A stretch of 64,000 nucleotides of DNA. Origin: Microscilla marina ATCC 23134 (GTDB lineage: Bacteria > Bacteroidota > Bacteroidia > Cytophagales > Microscillaceae). The DNA lies in the NCBI RefSeq assembly GCF_000169175.1, contig NZ_AAWS01000018.1:1-64000 (forward strand), given 5' to 3'. Numbering within the stretch: the first letter of the stretch is position 1; each line of letters begins with the position of its first letter. The position numbers were made by a program, and so were the translations under genes. Under the pieces are notes generated by a model. That model searched no databases, was not told where the DNA came from, and saw nothing but the letters and a program-made list of their open reading frames with translations. Positions 36,476 to 45,747 of this stretch are shown here, piece by piece.

Positions 36476-37981
36476 TTATGCTTTTCTCATTGTTTTTATT
36501 TTACCCATATAGGTAGCAAGGTCTTTCTTGATTTCGGGTGCCAGCAAGTAAAGCCCCAATATATTGGGAAAGCTCATAGCAAAGATCATAGCATCGCCAA
36601 AATCAAACACACTTTGTGCACTTACGGCTGAACCAACTACAATAAAAGAACAAAACAATACTTTGTAGCTAATGCTTGCCACTTGTCCTTCGCCAAACAG
36701 GTAAGCCCAGGATTTGGTACCATAATAAGACCAAGAGAGCATGGTAGACAAAGCAAACAGGATAACTGCAATAGACAACACCGTAGGGAAGAAAGGCATC
36801 ACCGAACCAAAGGCCTTAGAGGTAAGCGCAATGGCTTCAGAGTTGTTGCTGGTGGGCACCGAGTAAGATTGAGTGATAATGATGACCAGGGCAGTCATTG
36901 TACAAATTACTACAGTATCGATAAAAGGCTCAAGCAAAGCTACTATTCCTTCGCTTACTGGTTCGTCGGTTTTGGCTGCCGAGTGCGCAATAGATGCCGA
37001 GCCAATACCGGCTTCGTTGGAGAATGCCGCACGTTTGAAACCCATAATCAACACCCCAATAAAACCACCGTAGGCAGCTTTTGCTGAAAACGCTCCGTTG
37101 ACGATGATACCAAATGCTTTGGGGATTTCTGAGAAGTGGCTCAAGATGACAAACAAGGCGGCAGCTACATAAATACCTACCATAAAAGGCACCACTTTGT
37201 CGGTTACATTGGCAATACTCTTGATTCCTCCAATAATGATAATGGCTACTACAATTGCCATAGCTACCCCAAAAATCCATCCTTGACCATACAGGTAACT
37301 ATCGGTGCCTCCAGTGGCAATGATGAGTTGTTGGGTAGCCTGGTTGATTTGTACCATATTGCCACCACCAAAGGAACCTCCTACGCAGAACACGGCAAAA
37401 ATGATAGCAAGTATTTTTCCTAGTTTCTTTTTGTTTTGCAATGCCAATCCTTTGCTTAGGTAGTACATAGGACCACCCGACACCGAGCCATCGGCGTGCT
37501 TGTCGCGGTATTTTACCCCCAGGGTACATTCTACAAACTTGGATGACATCCCTAGGAATCCGGCAAGAATCATCCAAAAAGTAGCGCCAGGTCCTCCCAG
37601 CGAAATGGCTACGGCTACCCCGGCAATGTTACCTACCCCCACAGTGCCCGAAAGAGCTGCAGTAAGTGCTTGAAAGTGAGATACTTCTCCTACATCATTT
37701 GGGTCATCATATTTACCTCTTACCACATCAATGGCGTGTTTGAATCCGGTGAGGTTGATAAACTTCATGTAAAAGGTGAAAAATATGGCTCCAGCCAGCA
37801 GCCACATCAATACTACGGGTATTTTGGCACCACCAATGTTGATGCTGAAAAAAACAGCGTTGCTTATTTCATTGAGTATATTGTCCATGGTGGAGGGCTT
37901 AGGGGTGGGTGCTTTGCCCTGTGCTAAAACTTGAGTAATGCTAAATAAAGCGAGCCCCAGCAGGCTAATGATCTTTTTCAT
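36476..37981 (-). CDS. Sodium:alanine symporter, AGCS family
   Basis: 501 residues with about ten membrane helices. The AGCS signature is clear in [20 protein letters not shown] and [22 protein letters not shown], then [11 protein letters not shown], and [22 protein letters not shown]. Proteins of this family take up alanine or glycine with Na+. The first 20 residues resemble a cleavable signal (ending VLAQ) before the first conserved helix, an arrangement seen in several Bacteroidota members. It is transcribed alone with its own terminator. Confidence 0.94.
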   Translation of the reverse strand: MKKIISLLGLALFSITQVLAQGKAPTPKPSTMDNILNEISNAVFFSINIGGAKIPVVLMWLLAGAIFFTFYMKFINLTGFKHAIDVVRGKYDDPNDVGEVSHFQALTAALSGTVGVGNIAGVAVAISLGGPGATFWMILAGFLGMSSKFVECTLGVKYRDKHADGSVSGGPMYYLSKGLALQNKKKLGKILAIIFAVFCVGGSFGGGNMVQINQATQQLIIATGGTDSYLYGQGWIFGVAMAIVVAIIIIGGIKSIANVTDKVVPFMVGIYVAAALFVILSHFSEIPKAFGIIVNGAFSAKAAYGGFIGVLIMGFKRAAFSNEAGIGSASIAHSAAKTDEPVSEGIVALLEPFIDTVVICTMTALVIIITQSYSVPTSNNSEAIALTSKAFGSVMPFFPTVLSIAVILFALSTMLSWSYYGTKSWAYLFGEGQVASISYKVLFCSFIVVGSAVSAQSVFDFGDAMIFAMSFPNILGLYLLAPEIKKDLATYMGKIKTMRKA

Positions 37982-38460
37982 TCTTTGTTTATGGTCTGTC
38001 TATGATTATAAGGAGTGCTTGAAAATAAGTTATTTCTCTGGAGTCAGAGACTTTATGTTGGCACGAGGCATTTTTGTATACCCTGGCTAAAGCCAGAAAA
38101 AATCATCAACCTATCAACATAAAGTATCACCTCGGAAACGAAAAGTTATTTTTGCCCATTCCTAAAGAGGGCGCAATTATAAAAAAATGATTGCACTTCA
38201 GCATTAAAAAACAGAAGATATCTTTGAAAAAACCAGTATTTATAGGTGAGTTGCTATGTGTTGGGGCAAAATACTATGTATGAAAGCTAAAAAAAGTTGT
38301 ATTCGTTTGGTAACAGTATTTGTCTTCTCTTGAGGGCTTTTTTTTAATAAATCATCTTTATTTAACATAATTAAATGTTATAAAACTTGCAAGCAAAAAA
38401 CAACTTCCGGCGAGCAAAGTACACAAGTGGGAGGGGAACCATCAGGAGTATACCCAAACC
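37982..38460. other. Intergenic region with weak inverted sequences
   Basis: No gene is seen. Arms reading actttatgttg (near 38050) and caacataaagt (near 38116) are inverted copies about 55 bases apart, with a small CTGGCT/AGCCAG hairpin between. It may be another decayed small element. Confidence 0.4.
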
Positions 38461-39762
38461 TCATGACTTAATATTGGCAAATCCTTCTTTGAACCCCTTC
38501 CAGTCTACTTCAAGCCCCATAGGTTGGGCAATGAGTCGGGCAAGGCGCATACTTCGCTGGTAGGTACTGTCACGCACCAATGGAGTATCTAGTTTTTCTG
38601 AACGACCAGAGTCTACAATTAATAAAATAATAGGTTGAGGGGCACTTTCGTGATTGACTACCAGGCTTAGCCTCCCCATGACTGTGGTATACCTGCCTTG
38701 GCTAATAATGCCTTGTAATCTCAAACCTTGTATTTGATGGGCAGGGTAGCGCTGTTCTTTTTTTCTTTTTTTTATGTAAAACTCCTCAGGGCTTACCCTC
38801 AGGCAAAATGCTTCGGTGGCATTGCTGTAAAATAACGCCACAAATATGATCCAAAGTAGCCCTATACAGCCTAAAAAAACATATACTCCTCCGTCGTTTT
38901 TGCCAGGGTGGTATACAAGCATATAAATAAGCCCAAAAATGATGACTGCGCCAATGACGAGACTTAGCCAAAAGCCCCACCACATTTTTTTTGTGTAGTT
39001 TTTTGGTCGACTTACCTGCAATGTTTCTCCTTGTTGTTGTACCAGGTACTTAACCACTACTTCGGGTGCATTACCTATTTTGAGTTGGTGCTCTTTAGAG
39101 GCTTGTTGTAGTGCTGTCAGTGACAAATTGGGGGCAAAAGTAGTTTTGCCAGCGCGTTGAAAAACCCAACTGCCTGATTGGGCGGAGCTTTGAGCGGGAA
39201 TGTCAATATGGCTAAAACCCCAGGCGATAAAATAAGGTTTAAGTTGCTCGAACAAGTCGTGGGCATTGCTGGCAAAGTGACTCAGGTAAGCGTTGACAAA
39301 ATAGACTTTGCGATGGTTGCTCCATAACTGTATTTGTACTACCTCTGCCTGGCTAAAATCATAGCGTAGGGTAAAAGCTTTGAGTTTATGAGCATAGAGG
39401 GTGTGTTTGATGCCCACACTATTGATCGTTTGCAGGTAGTTGGGGGTAAAGGTGAGTTGATTTTTGTGTAGCCAAAAAGGTTGATAAGCCATGGTAATAA
39501 CGCCTAAGCAAAAGGCAATAAATCCTGCCAGTAACAAAATAATAGCAGTGATCACCAGTAGAGGATGTCTGTTTTCCAGCCAAACCATAGGCACAGTAGG
39601 CAGTGAAATGGCCGCCAAAGATAAGGTGCTGTTGAGCACCAGTCGTTGAAAAGCCCGGCTTTTGCCTTTAAACGTGAGTTGTTGGTTAGCAACCCCGGAG
39701 TGATAACTGAGCAGGTTTCCCTGAAACAACCATTGGATGTATTGTTTGAGTTTTTTGAGCAT
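38461..39762 (-). CDS. Membrane protein with two TM-pair/PH-like units, unknown function
   Basis: 433 residues from ATG 39762, one base after the TGA of the upstream gene. A longer frame to 39879 would overlap that gene. Two helix pairs are visible (about 45-100 and about 258-320, the second holding WLSLVIGAVIIFGLIYMLV), each followed by a beta-rich stretch (LTFTPNYL...; FCLRVSPEEFYIKKRKKE...) resembling bacterial PH-like domains. The last 40 residues (RDSTYQRSMRLARLIAQP) resemble the end of the upstream protein (RESAYQRGKEVCEKLQEL), so the two are probably related by duplication. No function is known. Confidence 0.75.
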   Translation of the reverse strand: MLKKLKQYIQWLFQGNLLSYHSGVANQQLTFKGKSRAFQRLVLNSTLSLAAISLPTVPMVWLENRHPLLVITAIILLLAGFIAFCLGVITMAYQPFWLHKNQLTFTPNYLQTINSVGIKHTLYAHKLKAFTLRYDFSQAEVVQIQLWSNHRKVYFVNAYLSHFASNAHDLFEQLKPYFIAWGFSHIDIPAQSSAQSGSWVFQRAGKTTFAPNLSLTALQQASKEHQLKIGNAPEVVVKYLVQQQGETLQVSRPKNYTKKMWWGFWLSLVIGAVIIFGLIYMLVYHPGKNDGGVYVFLGCIGLLWIIFVALFYSNATEAFCLRVSPEEFYIKKRKKEQRYPAHQIQGLRLQGIISQGRYTTVMGRLSLVVNHESAPQPIILLIVDSGRSEKLDTPLVRDSTYQRSMRLARLIAQPMGLEVDWKGFKEGFANIKS

Positions 39763-39763
39763 A

Positions 39764-40396
39764 TCATCGTATTTTTTGGTAATCGTACCATTTCCACGGG
39801 ATTTGGGTGAGCTCTTGTAGCTTTTCGCATACCTCTTTGCCTCTTTGGTAAGCACTCTCACGGGTTTTGGGGCTATCATTCATTCCCAGGCCACTGGGCA
39901 AAAACGTAAATAAAGTAAGGTATTGTTTGCCCGCTACCTGGGCTTGAGGGCTGGCAAGTATCAAATACAACTTGGCGTGGACATACTTACCTCTGGAGTG
40001 TTGGTAAATTTCACCCCTGAGTTGCCATTGGGTCACCTCGGCAAATGAAAAGTGATAGCGTTTTTTTCTGCCAAACCTGAAACCCACTGTTTTTTGGGCA
40101 AGGTCGAGAGTCAATACTTCTTTACTGAAAATATAGTTGCGTAAAAGAAAAAACATGCTGATGTCAATGATCAGAAACAACGCTACTCCTCCAAGGTAAG
40201 CCGGACGACCTTCGGCAAAAGCTAGGTAAGCAATCATTAAAGTAAAAAAGATCAGGGTAATGGACATTATCCCCAACACGCTTACATAAAGCCAGCGGTA
40301 TTTGTACAGACGTTGTATGCTGACCGTCTTCTTGTCTTGCAACAGGCGCAAGTTGCGGGAGAGAGAGAAAGTACCAATAGTTGGGGTTGTCATCAT
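39764..40396 (-). CDS. Membrane protein with one TM-pair/PH-like unit, unknown function
   Basis: About 210 residues from the double ATG at 40396/40393; the frame is open to 40582, but the extra part is poor. One helix pair (YVSVLGIMSITLIFFTLMIA and GVALFLIIDISMFFLL) is followed by a beta-rich PH-like part (LTLDLAQKTVGFRFGRKKRYHFSF). Its stop codon is one base from the start of the next gene, so translation is probably coupled. The family is not recognised. Confidence 0.7.
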   Translation of the reverse strand: MMTTPTIGTFSLSRNLRLLQDKKTVSIQRLYKYRWLYVSVLGIMSITLIFFTLMIAYLAFAEGRPAYLGGVALFLIIDISMFFLLRNYIFSKEVLTLDLAQKTVGFRFGRKKRYHFSFAEVTQWQLRGEIYQHSRGKYVHAKLYLILASPQAQVAGKQYLTLFTFLPSGLGMNDSPKTRESAYQRGKEVCEKLQELTQIPWKWYDYQKIR

Positions 40397-40582
40397 GCTG
40401 AGTGAGTTGCGGCAAAATTCCAAAATAAACATTTTTTGGTGAAAGTACTTGCCCGTAATCAAATAGTTTTTGTGTACTGCTTTGCCTTTCAGAAAAAGTA
40501 GGTGAGGTGCTCCCTCATTGAATAAAAAAAATTGCACAATGCTACTAAATCTAAAAAAAGATGTGCATCTTGTACGCATCAA

Positions 40583-40800
40583 AGCGGATGCCTTCCCTCA
40601 ACAAAAACCTTTGCCGGAGGGTAATTTATTTGGGATAGTCCCAAATACACCTTTAACAAGCTGACTATAAGTAGGTTACCTGTTCGGAAAACTTGCTAAA
40701 ATGGGCTTAAAAAGCTCTTTGACTTATTGATTTTTTTGATTTTGGGCTATAGTAAATTTGCTATAACACATTGTAAATCAGTGAGAAACATCAAAAGACA
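40583..40800 (+). promoter_or_regulatory. Probable CRISPR leader
   Basis: An AT-rich, gene-free stretch directly before the first repeat. Leader side is inferred from the repeat orientation (3' end ATTGAAAC) and because the degenerate repeat lies at the far end. Confidence 0.55.
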
Positions 40801-42824
40801 CTTTAAGAGCTACTTCCACTAAAACAAGGATTGAAACGCCGGAATGTTTTTGTAGATGAGGCGAATGTTTCAGCCTTTAAGAGCTACTTCCACTAAAACA
40901 AGGATTGAAACGAAGTTGAATTATCCAATGCAAAAACAGTAGTTGGCTTTAAGAGCTACTTCCACTAAAACAAGGATTGAAACCTTTTAAGGGTCATACA
41001 ACAACACCTGCTCCGGTTATCTTTAAGAGCTACTTCCACTAAAACAAGGATTGAAACTTTCTGCTCGATCTGCAAATGCCTCAAAGCTGGCTTTCTTTAA
41101 GAGCTACTTCCACTAAAACAAGGATTGAAACAAGTAAGATGGGACCTGGTAGAGAAGTGGAGCTTTGACTTTAAGAGCTACTTCCACTAAAACAAGGATT
41201 GAAACTCTGATGGCACCTATTACCTACACACCCGCAAATACAACTTTAAGAGCTACTTCCACTAAAACAAGGATTGAAACCACGACTGTTAGCACTAAGT
41301 GCACTATTAAGATTGCGCCTTTAAGAGCTACTTCCATTAAAACAAGGATTGAAACCGGGTGCCACTTTGACCTATCCACCTCATACCCTTATCCTTTAAG
41401 AGCTACTTCCATTAAAACAAGGATTGAAACCCCTTACATCAGGATAAACTGATGAAAAACTGTAGGCTTTAAGAGCTACTTCCATTAAAACAAGGATTGA
41501 AACAAAATCTCATTCCATTGAAACTCATTTTCTTTTTCAGCACCCTTTAAGAGCTACTTCCATTAAAACAAGGATTGAAACAGGTTACTTAAGTTACCTA
41601 TACTTTCTGGTAAAGTAGCTTTAAGAGCTACTTCCATTAAAACAAGGATTGAAACATTCTCCATTTGCTCTGGACAGATGACCAATTAAAATCTTTAAGA
41701 GCTACTTCCATTAAAACAAGGATTGAAACCAGGCAGATTCAGCGATTGTCTCGCCAAAAGACTTCTTTAAGAGCTACTTCCATTAAAACAAGGATTGAAA
41801 CCAGCTTCTATATGTCTGTTTCTCTTGTCTGCTATAGCTTTAAGAGCTACTTCCATTAAAACAAGGATTGAAACTATCGAAGCTAACGTTGTGCCCGATT
41901 ATAAACGACTTCTTTAAGAGCTACTTCCATTAAAACAAGGATTGAAACTAAAGCAATCAATACGCCTTATTAATTCCTTTATGCTTTAAGAGCTACTTCC
42001 ATTAAAACAAGGATTGAAACCAGTCTACCTTCTACATATACTTGGTTCCCTTTCTTCTTTAAGAGCTACTTCCATTAAAACAAGGATTGAAACCAGTATC
42101 AGAGAAAGGGTTAAATTCGAACACTTTACACTTTAAGAGCTACTTCCATTAAAACAAGGATTGAAACATAAGTACATAACTGACAACGAAAAAGAGGCAA
42201 AAGCTTTAAGAGCTACTTCCATTAAAACAAGGATTGAAACACTTAACAAGAACAACTTCACCAACAAAAAGACTCTCTTTAAGAGCTACTTCCATTAAAA
42301 CAAGGATTGAAACTCGTCGTAATAAGTAGCGTGTGCGGGGTATTTATACTTTAAGAGCTACTTCCATTAAAACAAGGATTGAAACTTTGCACCTATAAAC
42401 TGACGCTTAGGCATTGTTGCCTTTAAGAGCTACTTCCATTAAAACAAGGATTGAAACCAGTTTGCCCGCCTAATGTTCTAGTGAACACCACACTTTAAGA
42501 GCTACTTCCATTAAAACAAGGATTGAAACTTTATATTTTCGTCGCTTCCCCATATCCTATTACTCTTTAAGAGCTACTTCCATTAAAACAAGGATTGAAA
42601 CACTCCGAAAGCGCCTCTTCTGCTCTTTCCCCATACACTTTAAGAGCTACTTCCATTAAAACAAGGATTGAAACTTTCACTATTGACGACCCTAATCGCT
42701 TCCTTATAAATCTCTTTAAGAGCTACTTCCATTAAAACAAGGATTGAAACAGATTAGTATTGAAATGGCACACCCTGAAAGCAGTAACTTTAAGAGCTAC
42801 TTCCACTAAAACAAGGATTGAAAC
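40801..42824 (+). CRISPR. CRISPR array, 28 repeats and 27 spacers
   Basis: The 37-bp repeat begins CTTTAAGAGC and ends AAGGATTGAAAC. Repeat starts: 40801, 40875, 40947, 41021, 41095, 41169, 41244, 41319, 41394, 41467, 41545, 41619, 41693, 41765, 41838, 41912, 41984, 42057, 42131, 42204, 42277, 42349, 42421, 42493, 42565, 42638, 42714, 42788. Spacers are 35-41 bp and all differ. Repeat position 19 is C in repeats 1-7 and 28 but T in 8-27. The ATTGAAAC end is typical of type I and III systems. No cas gene is in the window, so the array must be served from elsewhere or be idle. Confidence 0.98.
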
Positions 42825-43167
42825 ATGAGGGTAGGTATCTTTCCGCCGTCGCTTGTGTCTTCACAAGAGACCAGACTGTCTTTGGGCGCTTTTTTTTAGA
42901 GGCTCAATCAGCGAGTGGAGACACTCGCTGAGGCGGTGGCGGTATTTTTAGGGTGAATTTTCTACACTTGTTTGCTTAGCCTGACGGCTATGGTGTCTTT
43001 ACCAACCGATCGAAACCCTAAAATAAGTTATTTTTTAGGTACCGATATGTATCGGCATCTAAGGATTTGTGGGTGGTTTGATTTAGCTGCGCAGAGCTCG
43101 TAAACTCGGTTGTGGAGACACAAATCAGGGCGAAAAATAGTAGGGTAGAGTAGGAATGGACAGCCCG
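42825..43167. other. CRISPR trailer side with hairpin and repeat-like DNA
   Basis: It holds a strong hairpin, TCAGCGAGTG with CACTCGCTGA at 42908-42931, lacking a T run. It also holds a stretch (42992-43152) matching the inverted element at 54994-55211. No gene. Confidence 0.55.
42992..43152. repeat. Dispersed element Q, copy 1
   Basis: It shares with 55042-55211 the blocks gatcgaaaccctaaaataag and, at the right end, acacaaatcagggcgaaaaa followed by TAGTAGGGTAGAGTA. It also carries inverted GTGTCTT/GAGACAC motifs. Confidence 0.7.
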
Positions 43168-43204
43168 CTTTAAGAGCTATTTCCACTAAAACAAGGGTTT
43201 AAAC
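43168..43204 (+). repeat. Isolated degenerate CRISPR repeat
   Basis: 37 bases matching the array repeat except for three changes (T for C in the TACTTC part, and changes in GGATTGAAAC to GGGTTTAAAC). It is 343 bp beyond the last intact repeat and 15 bp beyond element Q. Confidence 0.85.
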
Positions 43205-43270
43205 TCGTAATTTAGTCTGGAGTCCTTAGACCATAGTTTTTAGCCTCACTTGGCGAACATTCGTAATTGA
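43205..43270. repeat. Dispersed intergenic repeat (TCGTAATTTAGTC type), copy 2
   Basis: Related to 8048-8125; both run tcgtaatttagtc then a variable part, then tagac-atagttgttt-like sequence and attcgtaatt. Confidence 0.55.
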
Positions 43271-43374
43271 CTATATAGTGTTGTTAAGATGAGTTGGCCA
43301 ATATGCACATTGACCAACTTATATTGGGGGATAATCAAGTAGCCTTTCTCAAAAAAACGGTGTATCATCCATCA

Positions 43375-43755
43375 TTATTTACTTGACTTTTTGCCACCAA
43401 ACAAACGTTTGATGCCTTTGCCCATTTTTTTCATCTTTGCCCAGAAGAAATCAAACTGACCAAAAATAAAAGCATATATCAACAGTAAAGCTTGGTAGGC
43501 AGGAAAAATAAATAATAGATAGGTCACCGTTTTTATCCAACCTGGCGTGGCGGCATCAAACCCTATGATTTGGAAAAAAAAGCCTTTGACATATACTACG
43601 GTAGATCCAGTAAGGCCAAATACTACAAAAATCAAAAATACTTGAAAATCACTGCTTACTCCCCATCTTTCTTTTAGCTTAAGGTACCAATGTTTTTTCT
43701 CAGTAGAGTTGTTGTTTGCGTCTGTTTTTTTAGCCTCGGCTACATTGTGCTCCAT
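43375..43755 (-). CDS. Small membrane protein, DUF6787-like
   Basis: 126 residues. A charged N-terminus is followed by KLKERWGVSSDFQVFLIFVVFGLTGSTVVYVKGF, quoted as its two halves: the RWGVSS motif and a first helix. A second helix pair (VTYLLFIFPAYQALLLIYAFIFG) and a very basic tail (KRLFGGKKSSK) follow. The RWGV(S/N)... opening and two to three helices match a Bacteroidota family I know as DUF6787. Role unknown; inner membrane with a cytoplasmic basic tail is likely. Confidence 0.7.
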   Translation of the reverse strand: MEHNVAEAKKTDANNNSTEKKHWYLKLKERWGVSSDFQVFLIFVVFGLTGSTVVYVKGFFFQIIGFDAATPGWIKTVTYLLFIFPAYQALLLIYAFIFGQFDFFWAKMKKMGKGIKRLFGGKKSSK

Positions 43756-44055
43756 TATGCTTACTCTTTTTAATATTATATTAATCAGTCCCCAAAATTA
43801 CTCGATAAATATGAATATACTTTATGATTGGGCAAAAACTCTGAGGAAGTATTGTACAACCTTTCTTTTTTTAAGTTTAAGTATAACAATTTAAGGTTTT
43901 GTAGAAGCCTCTTTACTGTGGTGTCTGCCAATTTGTAAAAATATGCCTGCCGTATAGTTATTCATTGCCTTTTGATGATATATTTGTGCCCTACCTGGTA
44001 GTGTGTCTATTGGGTTGTAACTCAATTAATTAAGCGACAATAGCATTTTTTTACT

Positions 44056-44823
44056 ATGAACTTTAAAGATAATTTTTCAAAACAAGCCAGCATCTATGCC
44101 AAGTATCGCCCCAGTTACCCTGAAGGTCTATACGATTTTTTATTACAGCAAGTACCCAATAAAACTCAAGCCTGGGATTGTGCTACAGGCAACGGACAAG
44201 TGGCCAAAGCATTGGCAAGTCATTTTGACCAGGTAATGGCCACTGATGCCAGCAAAGCACAAATAGACCACGCCGTACAAATGCCCAATATTCACTATCA
44301 TGTGGCTACTGCCGAAGATTCAGGGCTTGCCAACGACTCGGTCGATTTTATTGCGGTAGGGCAGGCGGCTCATTGGTTTAGGATGGAACGTTTTTATGAA
44401 GAAGTGCAACGAGTGGCGCGTCCGGGAGCTATGCTGGCGCTTTGGGGTTATGGTTTGGGGTATTTTGAAGCGCAAATAGCCAATGCTTCGGCACTTAATA
44501 CCCTTATTCGTCATTTTTATACTCAGGTAGTGGGCAAATACTGGGATGCTGAACGCAAACACATTGACAATGCCTACGAAAGCATTGTGTTTCCTTATGA
44601 GCCTATAGCCACCCCTGATTTTAAAATGAAATTGAACTGGAGTCTCGACGATTTATTGGGTTACCTGAAAACCTGGTCGAGTGTGCAAAAATACATTGTA
44701 CAAAACGGGGTGAACCCAGTAGAAACACTCCGCCCTGAACTTACCAAAGTCTGGGGCGAAGAAGTTCGTCAGCGTACCATTACCTGGGATATATACCTGA
44801 AGTTTGGAAAGGTGCAGCTCTAA
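44056..44823 (+). CDS. Class I SAM-dependent methyltransferase
   Basis: 255 residues. SAM-binding motif I is WDCATGNGQVAKAL (from about 40), motif II MATDAS, and motif IV VDFIAVGQAAHWF followed by RPGAMLALWGYG. The N-terminal SKQASIYAKYRPSYP and the AAHWF segment are typical of the group containing yeast trans-aconitate methyltransferase-like and related small-molecule methyltransferases. The substrate is not predictable. Its TAA stop is directly followed by inverted-end element R copy 2. Confidence 0.88.
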   Translation: MNFKDNFSKQASIYAKYRPSYPEGLYDFLLQQVPNKTQAWDCATGNGQVAKALASHFDQVMATDASKAQIDHAVQMPNIHYHVATAEDSGLANDSVDFIAVGQAAHWFRMERFYEEVQRVARPGAMLALWGYGLGYFEAQIANASALNTLIRHFYTQVVGKYWDAERKHIDNAYESIVFPYEPIATPDFKMKLNWSLDDLLGYLKTWSSVQKYIVQNGVNPVETLRPELTKVWGEEVRQRTITWDIYLKFGKVQL

Positions 44824-44996
44824 GGAATGGTGAGCAATTAAATTTCTATAGTAACACCAAAATATTTTGTTGGCAGGAGAGGCAGGGCAATATCCTGTGG
44901 ATGTTGAGCCAGCCCTGCGGGACGGCAAGTTTTTTTAACGAATTCTGTCAGCGAAAGATGACGTTAAAAATGTAAATTTATTTTGGTACTATTCCT
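44824..44996. repeat. Inverted-end element R, copy 2
   Basis: It begins GGAATGGTGAGCAATTAAATTT and ends in a near reverse complement (AAATTTATTTTGGTACTATTCC). The flanking triplets are TAA (stop codon of the methyltransferase) and TGA. No gene inside. Confidence 0.65.
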
Positions 44997-45197
44997 GAGT
45001 ACACTGTAAATTAAGTAAGTTGTCATTTAGTTCGAGTTTATTTTGTTTGCTGGCGATCTTTACAAATAGAGCATAGCCAAAGCTACGCGATTTTTGTAAA
45101 GAGAAGTCAGAGGGCAAAAGAAGCCGAAAAAAGCATAAGATATTTATTTTACAGTGTACTAAGCCACAGGTGGGTAAATGATGCTGAAAAAAGTCAT

Positions 45198-45674
45198 TTA
45201 TTGCTCCTGTATCGATGATTTTACTACCTCCCATTTGCCTTGAGAATTGCTCAGGCTTACCTGTCCGTCAATGCCCTCAATGGGGTAGGTAAATTCTACT
45301 GTAGCTTTTTTTGTTTGAGCATCTATATCCAATTTGGTAATGACAAGGTAGGCTTTTGTGTTTTGTGCCACAATACCGGCTCTGTCTAAGAAAACCACAG
45401 GCTGGTCAAATTTCTTGAGCGATGACTTGGCTAACACATACTGGTTTTTTTCTACCACCAGGGGCACCCTTTCGGGCAAATTGCTATGATAGTAGGGCTG
45501 TAGTTTGGGCAGGTCAATCACTTGCCGAAGCATTTGCGTAGTGTCGTTGCTTGTGCTGCTGGTATTATGAGAAGTTTTGTTAGCTGTTGGCATATTTGAT
45601 TCTGTAGGTTTTTTGCTTGAACTTTGGCATTGTGCAAACAGTAAAAGGGTGAATAGCAGGTATATATATTTCAT
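45198..45674 (-). CDS. Small lipoprotein downstream of eCIS-core gene 1
   Basis: 158 residues. A lipoprotein signal with lipobox LFAQC puts the mature Cys at about residue 16, followed by a Ser/Thr/Asn-rich linker (to about 48) and a compact beta-rich domain ending in WEVVKSSIQEQ. The family is not recognised. It is the next gene on the same strand after the eCIS-core protein 45748-46899, 73 bases away, which makes an accessory or immunity role possible but unproven. Confidence 0.75.
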   Translation of the reverse strand: MKYIYLLFTLLLFAQCQSSSKKPTESNMPTANKTSHNTSSTSNDTTQMLRQVIDLPKLQPYYHSNLPERVPLVVEKNQYVLAKSSLKKFDQPVVFLDRAGIVAQNTKAYLVITKLDIDAQTKKATVEFTYPIEGIDGQVSLSNSQGKWEVVKSSIQEQ

Positions 45675-45703
45675 CAGGGTAAATATTTAAAGTCATTGGT
45701 TTT

Positions 45704-45738
45704 TTTATACCTGGCAGGCTGCAAAACCTGCCAGGGTA
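45704..45738. repeat. Dispersed palindrome (CCTGCCAG type), copy 4
   Basis: TATACCTGGCAGG pairs with CCTGCCAGGGTATA with one bulge, around CTGCAAAA. It lies between the eCIS-core gene and the lipoprotein gene. Confidence 0.8.
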
Positions 45739-45747
45739 TAAGAAATA

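Noticed and set aside
41165-41859. Open frames within the CRISPR array with repeated SLRATSIKTRIET-like lines
   Set aside because: These are translations of the 37-bp CRISPR repeat, not genes.
42908-42931. Strong hairpin after the CRISPR array as a terminator
   Set aside because: There is no T run after it; noted only as a hairpin.
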